From NCBI RefSeq assembly GCF_009905545.1, contig NZ_JAAALB010000015.1:1-64000 (forward strand): DNA of 64,000 bases, in the 5' to 3' direction. Below are positions 34,883 through 43,617 of this stretch, piece after piece (the first letter of the stretch is position 1; each line of letters starts with the position of its first letter). This stretch comes from Cellulophaga sp. BC115SP (lineage in GTDB: Bacteria > Bacteroidota > Bacteroidia > Cytophagales > Spirosomataceae). Under the pieces are notes generated by a model. That model was not told the origin of the DNA and searched no databases. It saw nothing but the letters and a program-made list of their open reading frames with translations. The position numbers and the translations under genes were made by a program.

Positions 34883-36118
34883 TTAGAACCTAGCAGCCGC
34901 CAACAAACTTAGGTCTTTATAAGCTATTCCTAGTTTTTTTGCTATTTGAGCATTTGTCAAACTTCCTTTGTAACTATAAACACCTTTCATGAAAGCTTTG
35001 TTGGCAAAAATTGCTTCTTCTATTCCACCTGTTTTTCCTGTCTTGAGCAAAAACGAGGTAAAAATATTGCTCAACGCCTGTGTAGCAGTATGTGCCACAC
35101 GTGAAGGAATATTAGGCACGCAATAATGAATCACATCATATTTACGATAGGTAGGATTTGCTAAATCTGTCAACTCAGATGTTTCAAAACAGCCTCCTTG
35201 GTCGATACATACATCTATTAATACCGAGTCAGGTTTCATTCTCGACACCATTTCTTCAGTAATAATGCATGGTGTAAAGCCATTTTCGGCACGTAACGCT
35301 CCTATCACCACATCTGCTTGAATAATGGCCTCTGGCAACACATGAGAATCGATAATACAAGTATAAACGTGTTGACCAATGGCATGTTTGAGGCGCTGAA
35401 GTTTATAAATATCTTTATCGAAAATCTTCACATCAGCCCCCAGACTAATCGCTGTACGAGCGGCGTATTCTGAAACGGTACCAGCACCTAAAAAAACTAC
35501 TTTCGTGGGTGGTACGCCTGTTATTCCTCCCAAAATTACACCCATACCATTATTGGCGCTACTCAAACATTCGGCAGCAATCAACATAACGGTACTTCCA
35601 GCAATTTCGGACATCGCACGAATCAAAGGCAATCCGCCTGCATTGTCTTCAATAAACTCATACGCCAATGCTGTGACCTTCTTACGATTCAGTTTCTCAA
35701 AATACTCTTTGGTTGATTTTTGCATATTGAGTGCCGAAATCAAAGTTGCTCCATGTTTTAAGTATTCGAGTTCTTCTTCCGTAAGTGGCTGAATTTTCAC
35801 AATCACATCGGCTTTATACAGTTCCTCTTTCGAATAGGCAATCTGAGCACCAGCTTCGGAGTACTGAGAGTCTTTAAATTTGGCTCCTTCGCCTGCGCCA
35901 GTCTCAATCAAAACCTGATGACCATTTTTTACCAAAAGCGATACGGCATCGGGGGTTAAGGAAACACGTTTTTCGTGTAAGGTAATTTCCTTTGGTAAGC
36001 CAATGAACAAGCTCTTCGCATTTTGCTTGGTCCATAACAACGCTTCTTGAGGCATTAGAGCCGTTTGAGTAAGACCTGTTTGGGCGAGTATTTCTTTAAA
36101 TCCAGATTGTTTAGCCAT
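34883..36118 (-). CDS. ald: Alanine dehydrogenase (AlaDH/PNT family)
   Basis: 411 residues from the ATG at 36118; the frame starts five codons earlier. Core motifs are FIGLPKEITLHEKRVSLTPD, with the conserved RVxLTP substrate loop, and VVFLGAGTVSEYAAR, the Rossmann GxGxxx fingerprint. The C-terminal PNIPSRVAHTATQALSN is typical. It oxidises L-alanine to pyruvate with NAD+. The gene lies directly after tsaE on the minus strand, a usual order in this phylum. The transhydrogenase alpha subunit is a relative, but this protein has the short dehydrogenase length. Confidence 0.9.
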   Translation of the reverse strand: MAKQSGFKEILAQTGLTQTALMPQEALLWTKQNAKSLFIGLPKEITLHEKRVSLTPDAVSLLVKNGHQVLIETGAGEGAKFKDSQYSEAGAQIAYSKEELYKADVIVKIQPLTEEELEYLKHGATLISALNMQKSTKEYFEKLNRKKVTALAYEFIEDNAGGLPLIRAMSEIAGSTVMLIAAECLSSANNGMGVILGGITGVPPTKVVFLGAGTVSEYAARTAISLGADVKIFDKDIYKLQRLKHAIGQHVYTCIIDSHVLPEAIIQADVVIGALRAENGFTPCIITEEMVSRMKPDSVLIDVCIDQGGCFETSELTDLANPTYRKYDVIHYCVPNIPSRVAHTATQALSNIFTSFLLKTGKTGGIEEAIFANKAFMKGVYSYKGSLTNAQIAKKLGIAYKDLSLLAAARF

Positions 36119-36203
36119 TGCTTTATTCAACACAAGATTGGGTTAGTATAGCACGAAAATAAAGTGTTGCTTGACCTTTCCAAAATTCTATCGTGAAGGT
36201 TTA

Positions 36204-36629
36204 CTAATTTTTTTTCAAAATAATAAGGCGACTTCCATCAGTTTGCACCGAAATTTCAATGCTTAAATAATTCAAGGGCCACAAGTTTTCAATCTTTGAA
36301 GGCCATTCAACAAAGCAATAGTTTCCCGAATCAAAATACTCCTCCACACCCATATCCATGGCTTCTACTTCATTTTTTAACCGATAAAAGTCAAAATGAT
36401 AAAGCGTTTCTCCATTTTCGGTAACATATTCGTTGACAATTGAGAAGGTTGGACTTTGTACATGATTGGTAACACTCCAATGAGCACACAAGGCCTTAAT
36501 CAACGTAGTTTTGCCTGCTCCCATCTGTCCTTCAAACAACCAAATCAACTCGCTTTTGCCAAATTCTGCAATTTGAGTCGCTACTTCTGGTAATTGATCT
36601 AGACTTTGATATTGAATTTGTTTTTCCAT
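36204..36629 (-). CDS. tsaE: tRNA threonylcarbamoyladenosine biosynthesis ATPase TsaE
   Basis: 141 residues from the ATG at 36629 (MEKQIQYQSLDQLPEVATQI). The Walker A is GQMGAGKTTLIKAL; SPTFSIVNEY is the switch-I-type segment; LYHFDFYRLKN and CFVEWPSKIENLWP complete the family pattern. It drives the t6A37 tRNA modification together with TsaB/TsaD. The frame opens 44 codons earlier, but these codons run through repeat DNA (the family 3 element at 36715) and have no family counterpart, so the downstream ATG is right. It precedes alanine dehydrogenase. Confidence 0.95.
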   Translation of the reverse strand: MEKQIQYQSLDQLPEVATQIAEFGKSELIWLFEGQMGAGKTTLIKALCAHWSVTNHVQSPTFSIVNEYVTENGETLYHFDFYRLKNEVEAMDMGVEEYFDSGNYCFVEWPSKIENLWPLNYLSIEISVQTDGSRLIILKKN

Positions 36630-36714
36630 TTCCAAAATTAATTCTACGATTTCAAAAGGTAGGATATTATTTAGTGATTTGTGAATGAGTGATTTCGACG
36701 TTTTGGGAGTTCCT

Positions 36715-36976
36715 GCCTTTGTTGGAGTTTTCTCCAACAAACTTGCGTTAGCAACAGCCAAAACCTATCCTCCACACTCAGGTAGTTGCTGACGCTTATG
36801 TCGTTGGAGATAACTCCAACGAGGGCAGAATTCACAACTCACTCATTCATTATTAAATATCTTCGCCGTTGTTGGAGTTTTCTCCAACAAACTTGCGTTA
36901 GCAACAGCCCAATACTATCCTCTACATTTGGTGAGTTGCTGACGCTAGGATCGTTGGAGAAAACTCCAACGAGGGC
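36715..36976. repeat. Dispersed repeat family 3, tandem pair with 150-bp period
   Basis: Unit 1 covers 36715-36826 and unit 2 covers 36865-36976. Each has a left arm GTTGGAGTTTTCTCCAACAA followed by ACTTGCGTTAGCAAC, then a 25-base spacer with TATCCTC, and a right arm GTTGCTGACGCT ... CGTTGGAG/CTCCAAC. The left and right arms are inverted to each other and each carries its own GTTGGAG/CTCCAAC stem. The offset is exactly 150 bp for both arms. The left part continues into the spurious upstream extension of the tsaE frame. The rest of 36630-37012 holds no gene. Confidence 0.85.
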
Positions 36977-37012
36977 GGATAAATCACTAATTAACAACTT
37001 ACTAATTCACCA

Positions 37013-37690
37013 TTAAATATCTCCCAATTGTGGGCGTAATAAAATTTCTTCTAAAACCGTGCTGGCTGGCATTTTGTGTGCCGTCCAGATTACTTCTGCG
37101 ACATCTTCAGAACGCATAAAACGCTCCGTTGGCAAATCGACACCTGCCCATGAATTGGTCAAGGTCGCTCCTGGAAGAATACTTGTAACACGTACATTAA
37201 AAGGCTTTAGCTCTTCACGCAATACCTTACTCATACCCAAAAGCGCAAATTTCGAAATACAATAAGAGCCACCATTTGTATAGGCTGTAATACTTGCAGT
37301 AGAACAAATATTAAAAATATGTCCCGAACGCAAAGCAATCATCTGATTTACAAATTGTCGAGTTAGATGATAAGCACTGTAAACATTGGTTTCAATCATT
37401 GCCTCAAGCGTCCCTTCCTCTTCGTTATGAATTTGACCGGGGATAAAGAAACCAGTATTATTTACCAAAATATCTACATTTTCGGTATGCTGACGAACAA
37501 AGTCTGCAAATGCTATCACCTCGCTACGTTGTGATAAATCTGCCTTGAAAAAATAGACATTCGATAATTCTTTTAAAGACTCATCTTCGGTACGAGCACA
37601 CGTGAACACTTGATATTGTTCTTGGGCAAACTTTTCAACAATAGCTCTTCCGATACCTTTTGTTCCGCCCGTTACTATAATTGATTTCAT
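37013..37690 (-). CDS. Short-chain dehydrogenase/reductase (SDR)
   Basis: 225 residues. Rossmann motif TGGTKGIGRAI at the N-terminus, NNTGFF (the NNAG-type strand), catalytic Ser in CSTASITAY and the YxxxK motif in YCISKFAL, and LPGATLTNSW after it. Classical SDR length, NADP(H)-type by the TGGxxGIG start; the 3-oxoacyl-ACP reductase-like call is generic and the substrate is unknown. It is separated from tsaE by family 3 repeats and from the divergent MlaE gene by about 210 bp. Confidence 0.9.
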   Translation of the reverse strand: MKSIIVTGGTKGIGRAIVEKFAQEQYQVFTCARTEDESLKELSNVYFFKADLSQRSEVIAFADFVRQHTENVDILVNNTGFFIPGQIHNEEEGTLEAMIETNVYSAYHLTRQFVNQMIALRSGHIFNICSTASITAYTNGGSYCISKFALLGMSKVLREELKPFNVRVTSILPGATLTNSWAGVDLPTERFMRSEDVAEVIWTAHKMPASTVLEEILLRPQLGDI

Positions 37691-37812
37691 AAATGATTGT
37701 TTATGGCATATATCTTCAATAATACCTTAACCTGAATTATTTTCCCATTCATAATAACAACATCAGTCATAAAAACTCTGTTCCCTTCACCGATTATTCC
37801 TGTAAGGTTTGT

Positions 37813-37820
37813 TATCTTTG
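37813..37820 (+). promoter_or_regulatory. -7 box (TATCTTTG) upstream of the MlaE gene
   Basis: Exact TAnnTTTG match 84 bp before the GTG at 37904. No ideal -33 partner. Confidence 0.45.
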
Positions 37821-37903
37821 AGGGCACAGCTTGCTAAAGTTGTCATAGCTACAAAAAACGTAGCAACGAAGTTACTAACTTATAACGCTTAACAGAAAAC
37901 GAA

Positions 37904-38638
37904 GTGACAAGAATAGGTAGATATTTCATTTTCATGGGGAATTTATTTAAAAATCCTGAAAAATTTAAGGTTTATTTTGATTTGGTATTTGAGGAGGCTT
38001 ATGAAATTGGAATTAATTCTCTACTCATTGTTTCAATTGTTTCCTCCTTTATTGGTGCTGTAACCTGTGTACAAACCGCTGCTAACTTGTCGAATCCTTT
38101 TGTACCGAAGTACATTATTAGTTTGATTGTACGAGATTCTACAATTTTGGAACTTGCACCAACCATTACTGCCATTGTTTTGGCAGGAAAAGTTGGCTCG
38201 CACATCGCCAGTCAATTAGGTACTATGCAAATTACTGAACAGATTGATGCCTTGGAGGTAATGGGTATTAATTCTACTTCTTATTTGGTTTTACCCAAAA
38301 TCATTGGTGCCATTATTACTTTTCCAATGTTGGTAGCCTTAGCAGGATTTCTTTCTATTTATGGAGGTTATTTAGCAGGGTGGCTTTCGGGTGCTATTTC
38401 ACCATCGGAGTATATTCAAGGCTTACGTTTTGACTTTCATCCTATATATGTACCTTTTGCGATTATCAAATCAGTGGTTTTTGCCTTTTTGATTGCTTCC
38501 ATTTCGGCATTTCAAGGCTATTTTACCAAAGGTGGAGCATTAGAGGTAGGGCAGTCATCGACCAAAGCCGTGACAAATAGCTGTATTGCCGTATTAGTAG
38601 CCGATTATTTACTTGCGCAATTACTTGTAGGAAGTTGA
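37904..38638 (+). CDS. MlaE/YrbE-type ABC transporter permease
   Basis: 244 residues with five or six membrane helices. Family motifs: VIVSSFIGAVTCVQTAANL-type region, LAPTITAIVLAGKVGSHIASQL, IDALEVMGINSTSYLVLPKI and the end FQGYFTKGGALEVGQSSTKAV. It is the membrane subunit of phospholipid or sterol (MCE) transport in the cell envelope. The usual ATPase and MCE partners are not in this window. The first codon is a GTG; no better ATG is seen before FIFMGNLF. It is followed by a family 1 repeat with terminator. Confidence 0.92.
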   Translation: MTRIGRYFIFMGNLFKNPEKFKVYFDLVFEEAYEIGINSLLIVSIVSSFIGAVTCVQTAANLSNPFVPKYIISLIVRDSTILELAPTITAIVLAGKVGSHIASQLGTMQITEQIDALEVMGINSTSYLVLPKIIGAIITFPMLVALAGFLSIYGGYLAGWLSGAISPSEYIQGLRFDFHPIYVPFAIIKSVVFAFLIASISAFQGYFTKGGALEVGQSSTKAVTNSCIAVLVADYLLAQLLVGS

Positions 38639-38706
38639 GATAGGCATCTCTAATTTAGCGATTTAGTGATTGAGCGAGTGATTAAGTAAAAAATTGTATT
38701 CTATCA

Positions 38707-38802
38707 GTAGAGACGCAATGCTTGCGTCTTAAGCTGAGTAAAATCTAGTATGATAGCATCAAAAAGGCGTTCGAAATTTGTTTTTCGAACGCCTTTTTGA
38801 TG
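38707..38802. repeat. Dispersed repeat family 1, composite copy with terminator
   Basis: GTAGAGACGCAATGCTTGCG palindrome at 38707, spacer AAGCTGAGT ... TAGTATGATAGCATC, then the hairpin CATCAAAAAGGCGTTCGAAA / TTTCGAACGCCTTTTTGATG (38757-38802). The inner base pair is T-A here but G-C in the 17188 copy, a compensatory change that supports selection for the RNA stem. It lies between convergent genes (MlaE and Sua5-like). No other gene is in 38639-38958. Confidence 0.85.
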
Positions 38803-38958
38803 AACGCTTGGCAAATAACCCAAATGGCAAAATTCGGGATAACTCATGTTTAATAATGAATAATAGTGCCAAATAAAATCCAACTAACCAACAAAATAAC
38901 ATACTGAAAATCAATTAGTTAAGACAATAACTCATCACTCATAATTCATTACTCACAA

Positions 38959-39582
38959 CTACAAAAACTCCTCCAACTCGCCCAGTCCTTGACGAATCAC
39001 TTCAAAATCGTCGGAGGTAGCATCTACAATCGTTGAAGGAATATTATTACCAAATCCTCCATCAATTACAATATCAACTACATTTTGAAATTTTTCAAAA
39101 ATTAGTTCAGGGTCAGTTGAATACTCCACAATATCGTCCTCATCACGAATCGAAGTTGTGATAATTGGGTTACCTAACTCTTTGACAATTAATCGTGTGA
39201 TTTCGTTATCAGGAATACGTATCCCAACGGTTTTCTTTCCTTGAGCCAACACTTTCGGTACCTTGTTGTTACCATCCAATACAAAAGTAAACGGTCCGGG
39301 CAAGGCTTTTTTCATGAGCTTAAAAGCGGCATTCGAAACCTTAGCATAATCCGAAATATGACTCAAATCATAACAGATAAAAGAGAAATTATTTTTGTTC
39401 GGCTTTATTCCTTTGATTTGACAAATACGTTCAACGGCACGGGTATTATGAATATCACATCCCATTCCATACACCGTATCGGTAGGGTATATAATGACGC
39501 CACCGTCTTTTAGGCACGAAATAATCTGATCGATTTTTCGCATATCTGTACCTTTTTCGTACAGCTTAATAAACTCTGCCAT
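38959..39582 (-). CDS. Sua5/YciO/YrdC/YwlC family protein (threonylcarbamoyl-AMP synthase-like)
   Basis: 207 residues from the ATG at 39582. YrdC-fold motifs: [55 protein letters not shown] and TTSIRDEDD. This is the YciO/YrdC branch that makes or handles threonylcarbamoyl-AMP for t6A37 tRNA. Unusually, a strong Shine-Dalgarno GAAGGAGGT sits just before this ATG; the 26-codon upstream frame extension is therefore not the start. Catalytic Lys and Ser residues are present (KGIKP). tsaE, also for t6A, is 2.3 kb away. Confidence 0.9.
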   Translation of the reverse strand: MAEFIKLYEKGTDMRKIDQIISCLKDGGVIIYPTDTVYGMGCDIHNTRAVERICQIKGIKPNKNNFSFICYDLSHISDYAKVSNAAFKLMKKALPGPFTFVLDGNNKVPKVLAQGKKTVGIRIPDNEITRLIVKELGNPIITTSIRDEDDIVEYSTDPELIFEKFQNVVDIVIDGGFGNNIPSTIVDATSDDFEVIRQGLGELEEFL

Positions 39583-39584
39583 GG

Positions 39585-39597
39585 TACCTCCTTCTAA
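39585..39597 (-). promoter_or_regulatory. Strong Shine-Dalgarno site (GAAGGAGGTACC)
   Basis: On the minus strand GAAGGAGGTACC directly precedes the ATG at 39582. Bacteroidota genes rarely use such a site, and no other gene in this window shows one this strong. It fixes the translation start. Confidence 0.75.
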
Positions 39598-39825
39598 AAA
39601 ATGTTCTGTGGATTGCGATTTATTGATGTAACAAGGTGGGAACTTGATGTCAAAAAACAAAATAGAACTACTTTTTTTTCAAAAATGCTTCTATTTCTTT
39701 CGAAAAGTAAAAATTTGGCACGATTATGGCGGAAAATTGATTATCAATGCTAAAAAGTAGGAATACTTCATTGATTTTTATGGGTTAGGGTACAAAAAGC
39801 CGTGCTTACTTTGAGTGCGGCTTTT

Positions 39826-40770
39826 TCAATTTTCAACCGATAAAAACTCCTCCTCGCTATCTGGTGGCACATTAATCGCATGATCGATACTCGCATTTAT
39901 TTCAAAACCAAGAATCAATACCAACGCAATCAGATATAGCCAAACCATCAGGGCGATAAAGGTACCAATTGTTCCATAAAGCCTGTTGTAAGAGGCAAAG
40001 TTGGAAAGGTAATAGGAAAATCCGTTCGTAATAACAATTGTCAAAATAGAGGCCGTAATTGAGCCGACATTAATAAATTTCCATTTTTTGTGTACAGATG
40101 GTCCCCAATAATACACAATGGATATCACCAGAAAAAACAGCGCAAATATTACGAAATAGGTTAATGCTTGTAAGATATAAAACGTAAAATTGGGATCAAT
40201 CATCCCTCCTTCAAACAGCATATCAACTAAAAGTCGTCCTACAATCAATACCACAATTGATACAAACAACACCATTGTCAACAAGAAATTCATCATAACG
40301 GCAATCAATCTAGCTTTGACAAAACCTCTTTTTTCTTGTGTTGTCAGGGTTAAATTAAAAGCTCGCATCAGCGCCATTGTCCCACTTGTAGAAGCATACA
40401 AGGCAAAGAAAAAACCGAGTGATAAAACACCTCCTCGTGGCTTACTTATAATCTCGACTATTGTACGTTTGGCTTCTCCATAAATTCCTGCAGGCATTAC
40501 GTCTGAAAGTAAATTAAGAATTCTTTCGTCTAGATTCTCAACAGGAATATAGGGAATTAAAGAAAAAAGAAATATCAAAGTAGGGAAAACCGCCAAAGTA
40601 AAATTATACGCCACCGCCGCTGCACGAACGTCAATATCGAACTGAATGATTTTTTGAATCAAGATTTTCAGTACGTAATAAACAGTTGCAGTAGTATTTT
40701 TTAAATGTGTTGTTTGTAAAAAATAGATTACGAGGGAGTATAATTTAGTATTTCTTAGTCGTTTGAGCAT
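39826..40770 (-). CDS. YihY/virulence factor BrkB family membrane protein
   Basis: 314 residues with about six membrane helices. The signature RAAAVAYNFTLAVFPTLIFLFS (residues about 50-70) is typical of YihY; later regions include SLGFFFALYASTSGTMALMRAFN and LYGTIGTFIALMVWLYLIAL. Formerly annotated as ribonuclease BN, it is now seen as an integral membrane protein of unknown function. Its stop is next to AT-rich sequence; it is upstream in the minus-strand series with the thioesterase. Confidence 0.92.
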   Translation of the reverse strand: MLKRLRNTKLYSLVIYFLQTTHLKNTTATVYYVLKILIQKIIQFDIDVRAAAVAYNFTLAVFPTLIFLFSLIPYIPVENLDERILNLLSDVMPAGIYGEAKRTIVEIISKPRGGVLSLGFFFALYASTSGTMALMRAFNLTLTTQEKRGFVKARLIAVMMNFLLTMVLFVSIVVLIVGRLLVDMLFEGGMIDPNFTFYILQALTYFVIFALFFLVISIVYYWGPSVHKKWKFINVGSITASILTIVITNGFSYYLSNFASYNRLYGTIGTFIALMVWLYLIALVLILGFEINASIDHAINVPPDSEEEFLSVEN

Positions 40771-40809
40771 TCCGGTATCTTTTACTTTCCTTCAAAAAAT
40801 CTTTTAGAT

Positions 40810-41220
40810 TTAGCCCGCAAAATAAGGTTGTAGCAATATTGTTAATTCTTTGGGGGCTTTTGTTAAGCGATTGGTTTCACGATTTACAAACACCAAGATG
40901 GTTTCACCAGTATGGACTAATTTTCCTTCCGTATTGAATATTTCATAATTGAAAACAACACGTGCGGATGGCATAGTTTGTAAACTTGTTTTGATAGTGA
41001 GCAGTTCGTCATAAAGCGCTGGCGCAATATATTTGGATTTGTTTTCATACACTGGCATCATGACACCAGAATCTTCCATTTCTTTATAACTAAAGCCTAA
41101 ACTTCTCAGTGCTTCTACCCTACCAATTTCATACAAACGGGCATAGTTACCATAATATACATAGCCCATTTGGTCGGTATCCGCATAGCGAACTCGGTAT
41201 GTGAATTCGTGAATATACAT
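40810..41220 (-). CDS. Acyl-CoA thioesterase, YbgC/4HBT family
   Basis: 136 residues from the ATG at 41220 (MYIHEFTYRVRYADTDQMG); the frame has 18 extra codons upstream without family counterpart. The hot-dog fold active-site motif YADTDQMGYVYYGNYARLYE has the catalytic Asp of the 4HBT family, and LYEIGRVEALRSLG follows on the long helix. It hydrolyses short- or medium-chain acyl-CoA. It precedes yihY by 40 bp on the same strand. Confidence 0.93.
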   Translation of the reverse strand: MYIHEFTYRVRYADTDQMGYVYYGNYARLYEIGRVEALRSLGFSYKEMEDSGVMMPVYENKSKYIAPALYDELLTIKTSLQTMPSARVVFNYEIFNTEGKLVHTGETILVFVNRETNRLTKAPKELTILLQPYFAG

Positions 41221-41328
41221 AAGAATTACGAAATTTTGAGGAAATTGGATGCTTTGATTTGGTATAAAAAACAAAGACTACAAAGTTGCCATGTATGCCA
41301 TACTTTATAGTCTTTGGGTCTTTGAGAA

Positions 41329-42378
41329 TTATTTTTTAGTACTATGAATATTGAGTTTATTCAAAGCATCTTGATAAATACGAGCGTTATTCAAGTGATC
41401 TTCGAAGCTCTCAGCAAAATTGTGATAACCTGAAAAATCTTCTTTTGCACAGAAATACATGTATTTATGATGTTCATAATTCAAAACAGCATCAATTGAT
41501 TTCAAATCTGGCAAGTTAATTGGACCTGGAGGCAAGCCAATAACCTTGTAGGTATTATATGGCGATTTGATGCTTGTCAAGGTACTATTCACACGCTTTA
41601 TCGTAAAATCTTGGTGCGCAAAAACCACCGTTGGGTCGGCCTGTAGAGGCATTTTTGCATTCAAACGATTCATATATACTCCTGCTACTCTTGGCTTTTC
41701 GTCTGGCTTTTTGGTTTCGGCTTCGACGATTGATGCCATAATTTGCGCTTGAATTGGCGTCAAACCAATGGCAGCGGCCTTTTGTTTGCGTTCTTCTGTC
41801 CAGAATTTTTTGTACCAACCGTGCATTGTATCAAAAAACTCATTGGGTGTAACGGTCCAATAAACTTCGTAGGTATTTGGTAAAAACATACACATGATAG
41901 TCTCATTTGTAAAACCATATTTATTAGCTACAGCACTATCATTCAGCATTTTGGCAAATGTTAATGAGTCGAATTGGAAACGATTACCTATTTTGTGTAC
42001 CAAATCTTTTTTCAAACGAATATTATTGAAAGTCAAGCGAATAGCATCCTGACGACCAGAGCGAAGTTTTTTCAACAACTCATAATTACCCATTTCAGCC
42101 GTAATCATATAACGACCTTCATGTACATTTTCATGAAACTTTAAAAGTTTAGCTAAAAACTTAAATGATAGCTCATCTCTTACAATTTTATGAGCACTTA
42201 AAGAGTCCCATACTGTTTCAAATGTGGCTCCTTTAGGAATCAATAAAGCGAACCCTTTCTTTTCATCTACCTGATAATTAGGCGTTTTGGCTATTTGCCA
42301 AACATAATAAGAGAACATCGCCGAAAACAAAGCAACTGTAATAATCAGATAGCGAATGAGTTTGTTATTCTTTTGCAT
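41329..42378 (-). CDS. mltG: Endolytic transglycosylase MltG
   Basis: 349 residues with an N-terminal membrane helix (LIRYLIITVALFSAMFSYYVW), then a LysM-like segment (GFALLIPKGATFETVWDSL) and the YceG domain. The catalytic Glu lies in IMASIVEAETKKPDEKPRVAGVYMNRL, followed by MPLQADPTVVFA and SPYNTYKVIGLPPGPINLPDL, diagnostic for the family. It cleaves nascent glycan strands in the periplasm and sets their length. Gap of 49 bp to the Ldh-type gene upstream. Confidence 0.97.
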   Translation of the reverse strand: MQKNNKLIRYLIITVALFSAMFSYYVWQIAKTPNYQVDEKKGFALLIPKGATFETVWDSLSAHKIVRDELSFKFLAKLLKFHENVHEGRYMITAEMGNYELLKKLRSGRQDAIRLTFNNIRLKKDLVHKIGNRFQFDSLTFAKMLNDSAVANKYGFTNETIMCMFLPNTYEVYWTVTPNEFFDTMHGWYKKFWTEERKQKAAAIGLTPIQAQIMASIVEAETKKPDEKPRVAGVYMNRLNAKMPLQADPTVVFAHQDFTIKRVNSTLTSIKSPYNTYKVIGLPPGPINLPDLKSIDAVLNYEHHKYMYFCAKEDFSGYHNFAESFEDHLNNARIYQDALNKLNIHSTKK

Positions 42379-42426
42379 TTTTGATTTGATAAGCTATTTA
42401 TTGAGTTAATCTTGAGATTGCTTTTT

Positions 42427-43497
42427 TTAAAATTTTATGCCAAAGCGAGTTGCCAAAGCATTTAGGTCATTAACAACAGGCTCCAACAAATTAATTCCAT
42501 TGGCTTTGCGTTCAGCCTCTAATTCACGCTCTGGATCACCTGGAATAATTACATTTTTTCCGTCTACTGCTGGTGCTGCTTTAAAACGATTGATCCATTT
42601 GTCCATATCAGCTTTAAACTCGTCTGCTGGTCTAAATCCATCAATACGCATCGCACCCAAGAAATGTCCTGTACCTTTTCCTACTTGTTCGCCAGCAGCC
42701 ATAAATCCAGCTGTAGCAAAAGGCGGAACCCAAGGACCAAAATTGGCTCCAGAAAGTACACCAGAGAATATATCGACAATCGCACCTAAACCATATCCTT
42801 TGTGAGACCCATGTTCGCGGTCGCCACCTAATGGTAACAATGCTCCTCCATTTTTCACTGCGTTGGCATCGTCGGTCGGATTTCCGTCTTTATCTTGTAC
42901 CCAACCAAGTGGAGCAGGCGCACCTTTACGTTGTAAAATCTCCATTTTGCCATAAGCTACTGCTGTAGTGGCAAAGTCGGCAACAAAAGGAGGATTTTCA
43001 GCCGCAGGAACAGCCACAGCAATAGGGTTTGTACCCAATAATTTTTCCTTTGAAAACGTTGGTGTAACTAAAGGGGCAGCATTGGTCATAGCCCAGCCAA
43101 TCATATCTTTATGTAAAGCCTTCATAGCATGATAACCCGCAATGCCAAAGTGGTTGGAATTTTGAACCGAAATCCAGCCAGAACCTACTTTATCAGCCTT
43201 TTCCATCGCAATTTCCATTGCTTTGGGAGCAACCACCAAACCGAGTCCTTTGTCACCATCTATAACGGCAGTTGAAGGTGTTTCGTGTATGATTTTGATA
43301 ATTGGCTTAGGATTAAGTCGACCGTTGTCATACAATCGCACATAGCCACTTAAGCGAGCGATACCGTGCGAATCTACCCCTCTTAAATCAGCTGAAATTA
43401 ATACTTGAGACGCCAACAAGGCATCTTCTTCGCTACATCCAATCGACAGAAAAACCTGTTGGATAAATTCTTGTAATTGTGTATATTGAAAATTCAT
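42427..43497 (-). CDS. Ldh-family (malate/L-lactate, YlbC/YiaK type) oxidoreductase
   Basis: 356 residues. The N-terminal segment ADLRGVDSHGIARLSGYV holds the catalytic His of the type-2 malate/lactate dehydrogenase family; INHFG-like SNHFGIAGYHAM and MTNAAPLVTPTFSKEKLLGTNPIAVAVPA follow. The C-terminal HKGYGLGAIVDIFSGVLSGANFGPW completes the pattern. It oxidises a 2-hydroxyacid with NAD(P)+; the exact substrate (malate, ureidoglycolate, 2,3-diketogulonate or other) cannot be told from sequence alone. Confidence 0.92.
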   Translation of the reverse strand: MNFQYTQLQEFIQQVFLSIGCSEEDALLASQVLISADLRGVDSHGIARLSGYVRLYDNGRLNPKPIIKIIHETPSTAVIDGDKGLGLVVAPKAMEIAMEKADKVGSGWISVQNSNHFGIAGYHAMKALHKDMIGWAMTNAAPLVTPTFSKEKLLGTNPIAVAVPAAENPPFVADFATTAVAYGKMEILQRKGAPAPLGWVQDKDGNPTDDANAVKNGGALLPLGGDREHGSHKGYGLGAIVDIFSGVLSGANFGPWVPPFATAGFMAAGEQVGKGTGHFLGAMRIDGFRPADEFKADMDKWINRFKAAPAVDGKNVIIPGDPERELEAERKANGINLLEPVVNDLNALATRFGIKF

Positions 43498-43617
43498 TAT
43501 CTAAAACTTTGACTATTTCTTTTGAGATTTCTGATGCAAAATTACAAATAAATGTTCGTTGAATGACTCAATTTTGAAAAATCACTATTATTAGCCATTA
43601 TCCTTATTTTAAAGCCT

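Noticed and set aside
36715-36976. Possible CRISPR array
   Set aside because: Only two units, each an inverted repeat, with no unique spacers of regular length between identical direct repeats and no cas genes.
36786-37016. Plus-strand 76-codon ORF upstream of tsaE
   Set aside because: It is encoded entirely by family 3 repeat DNA.
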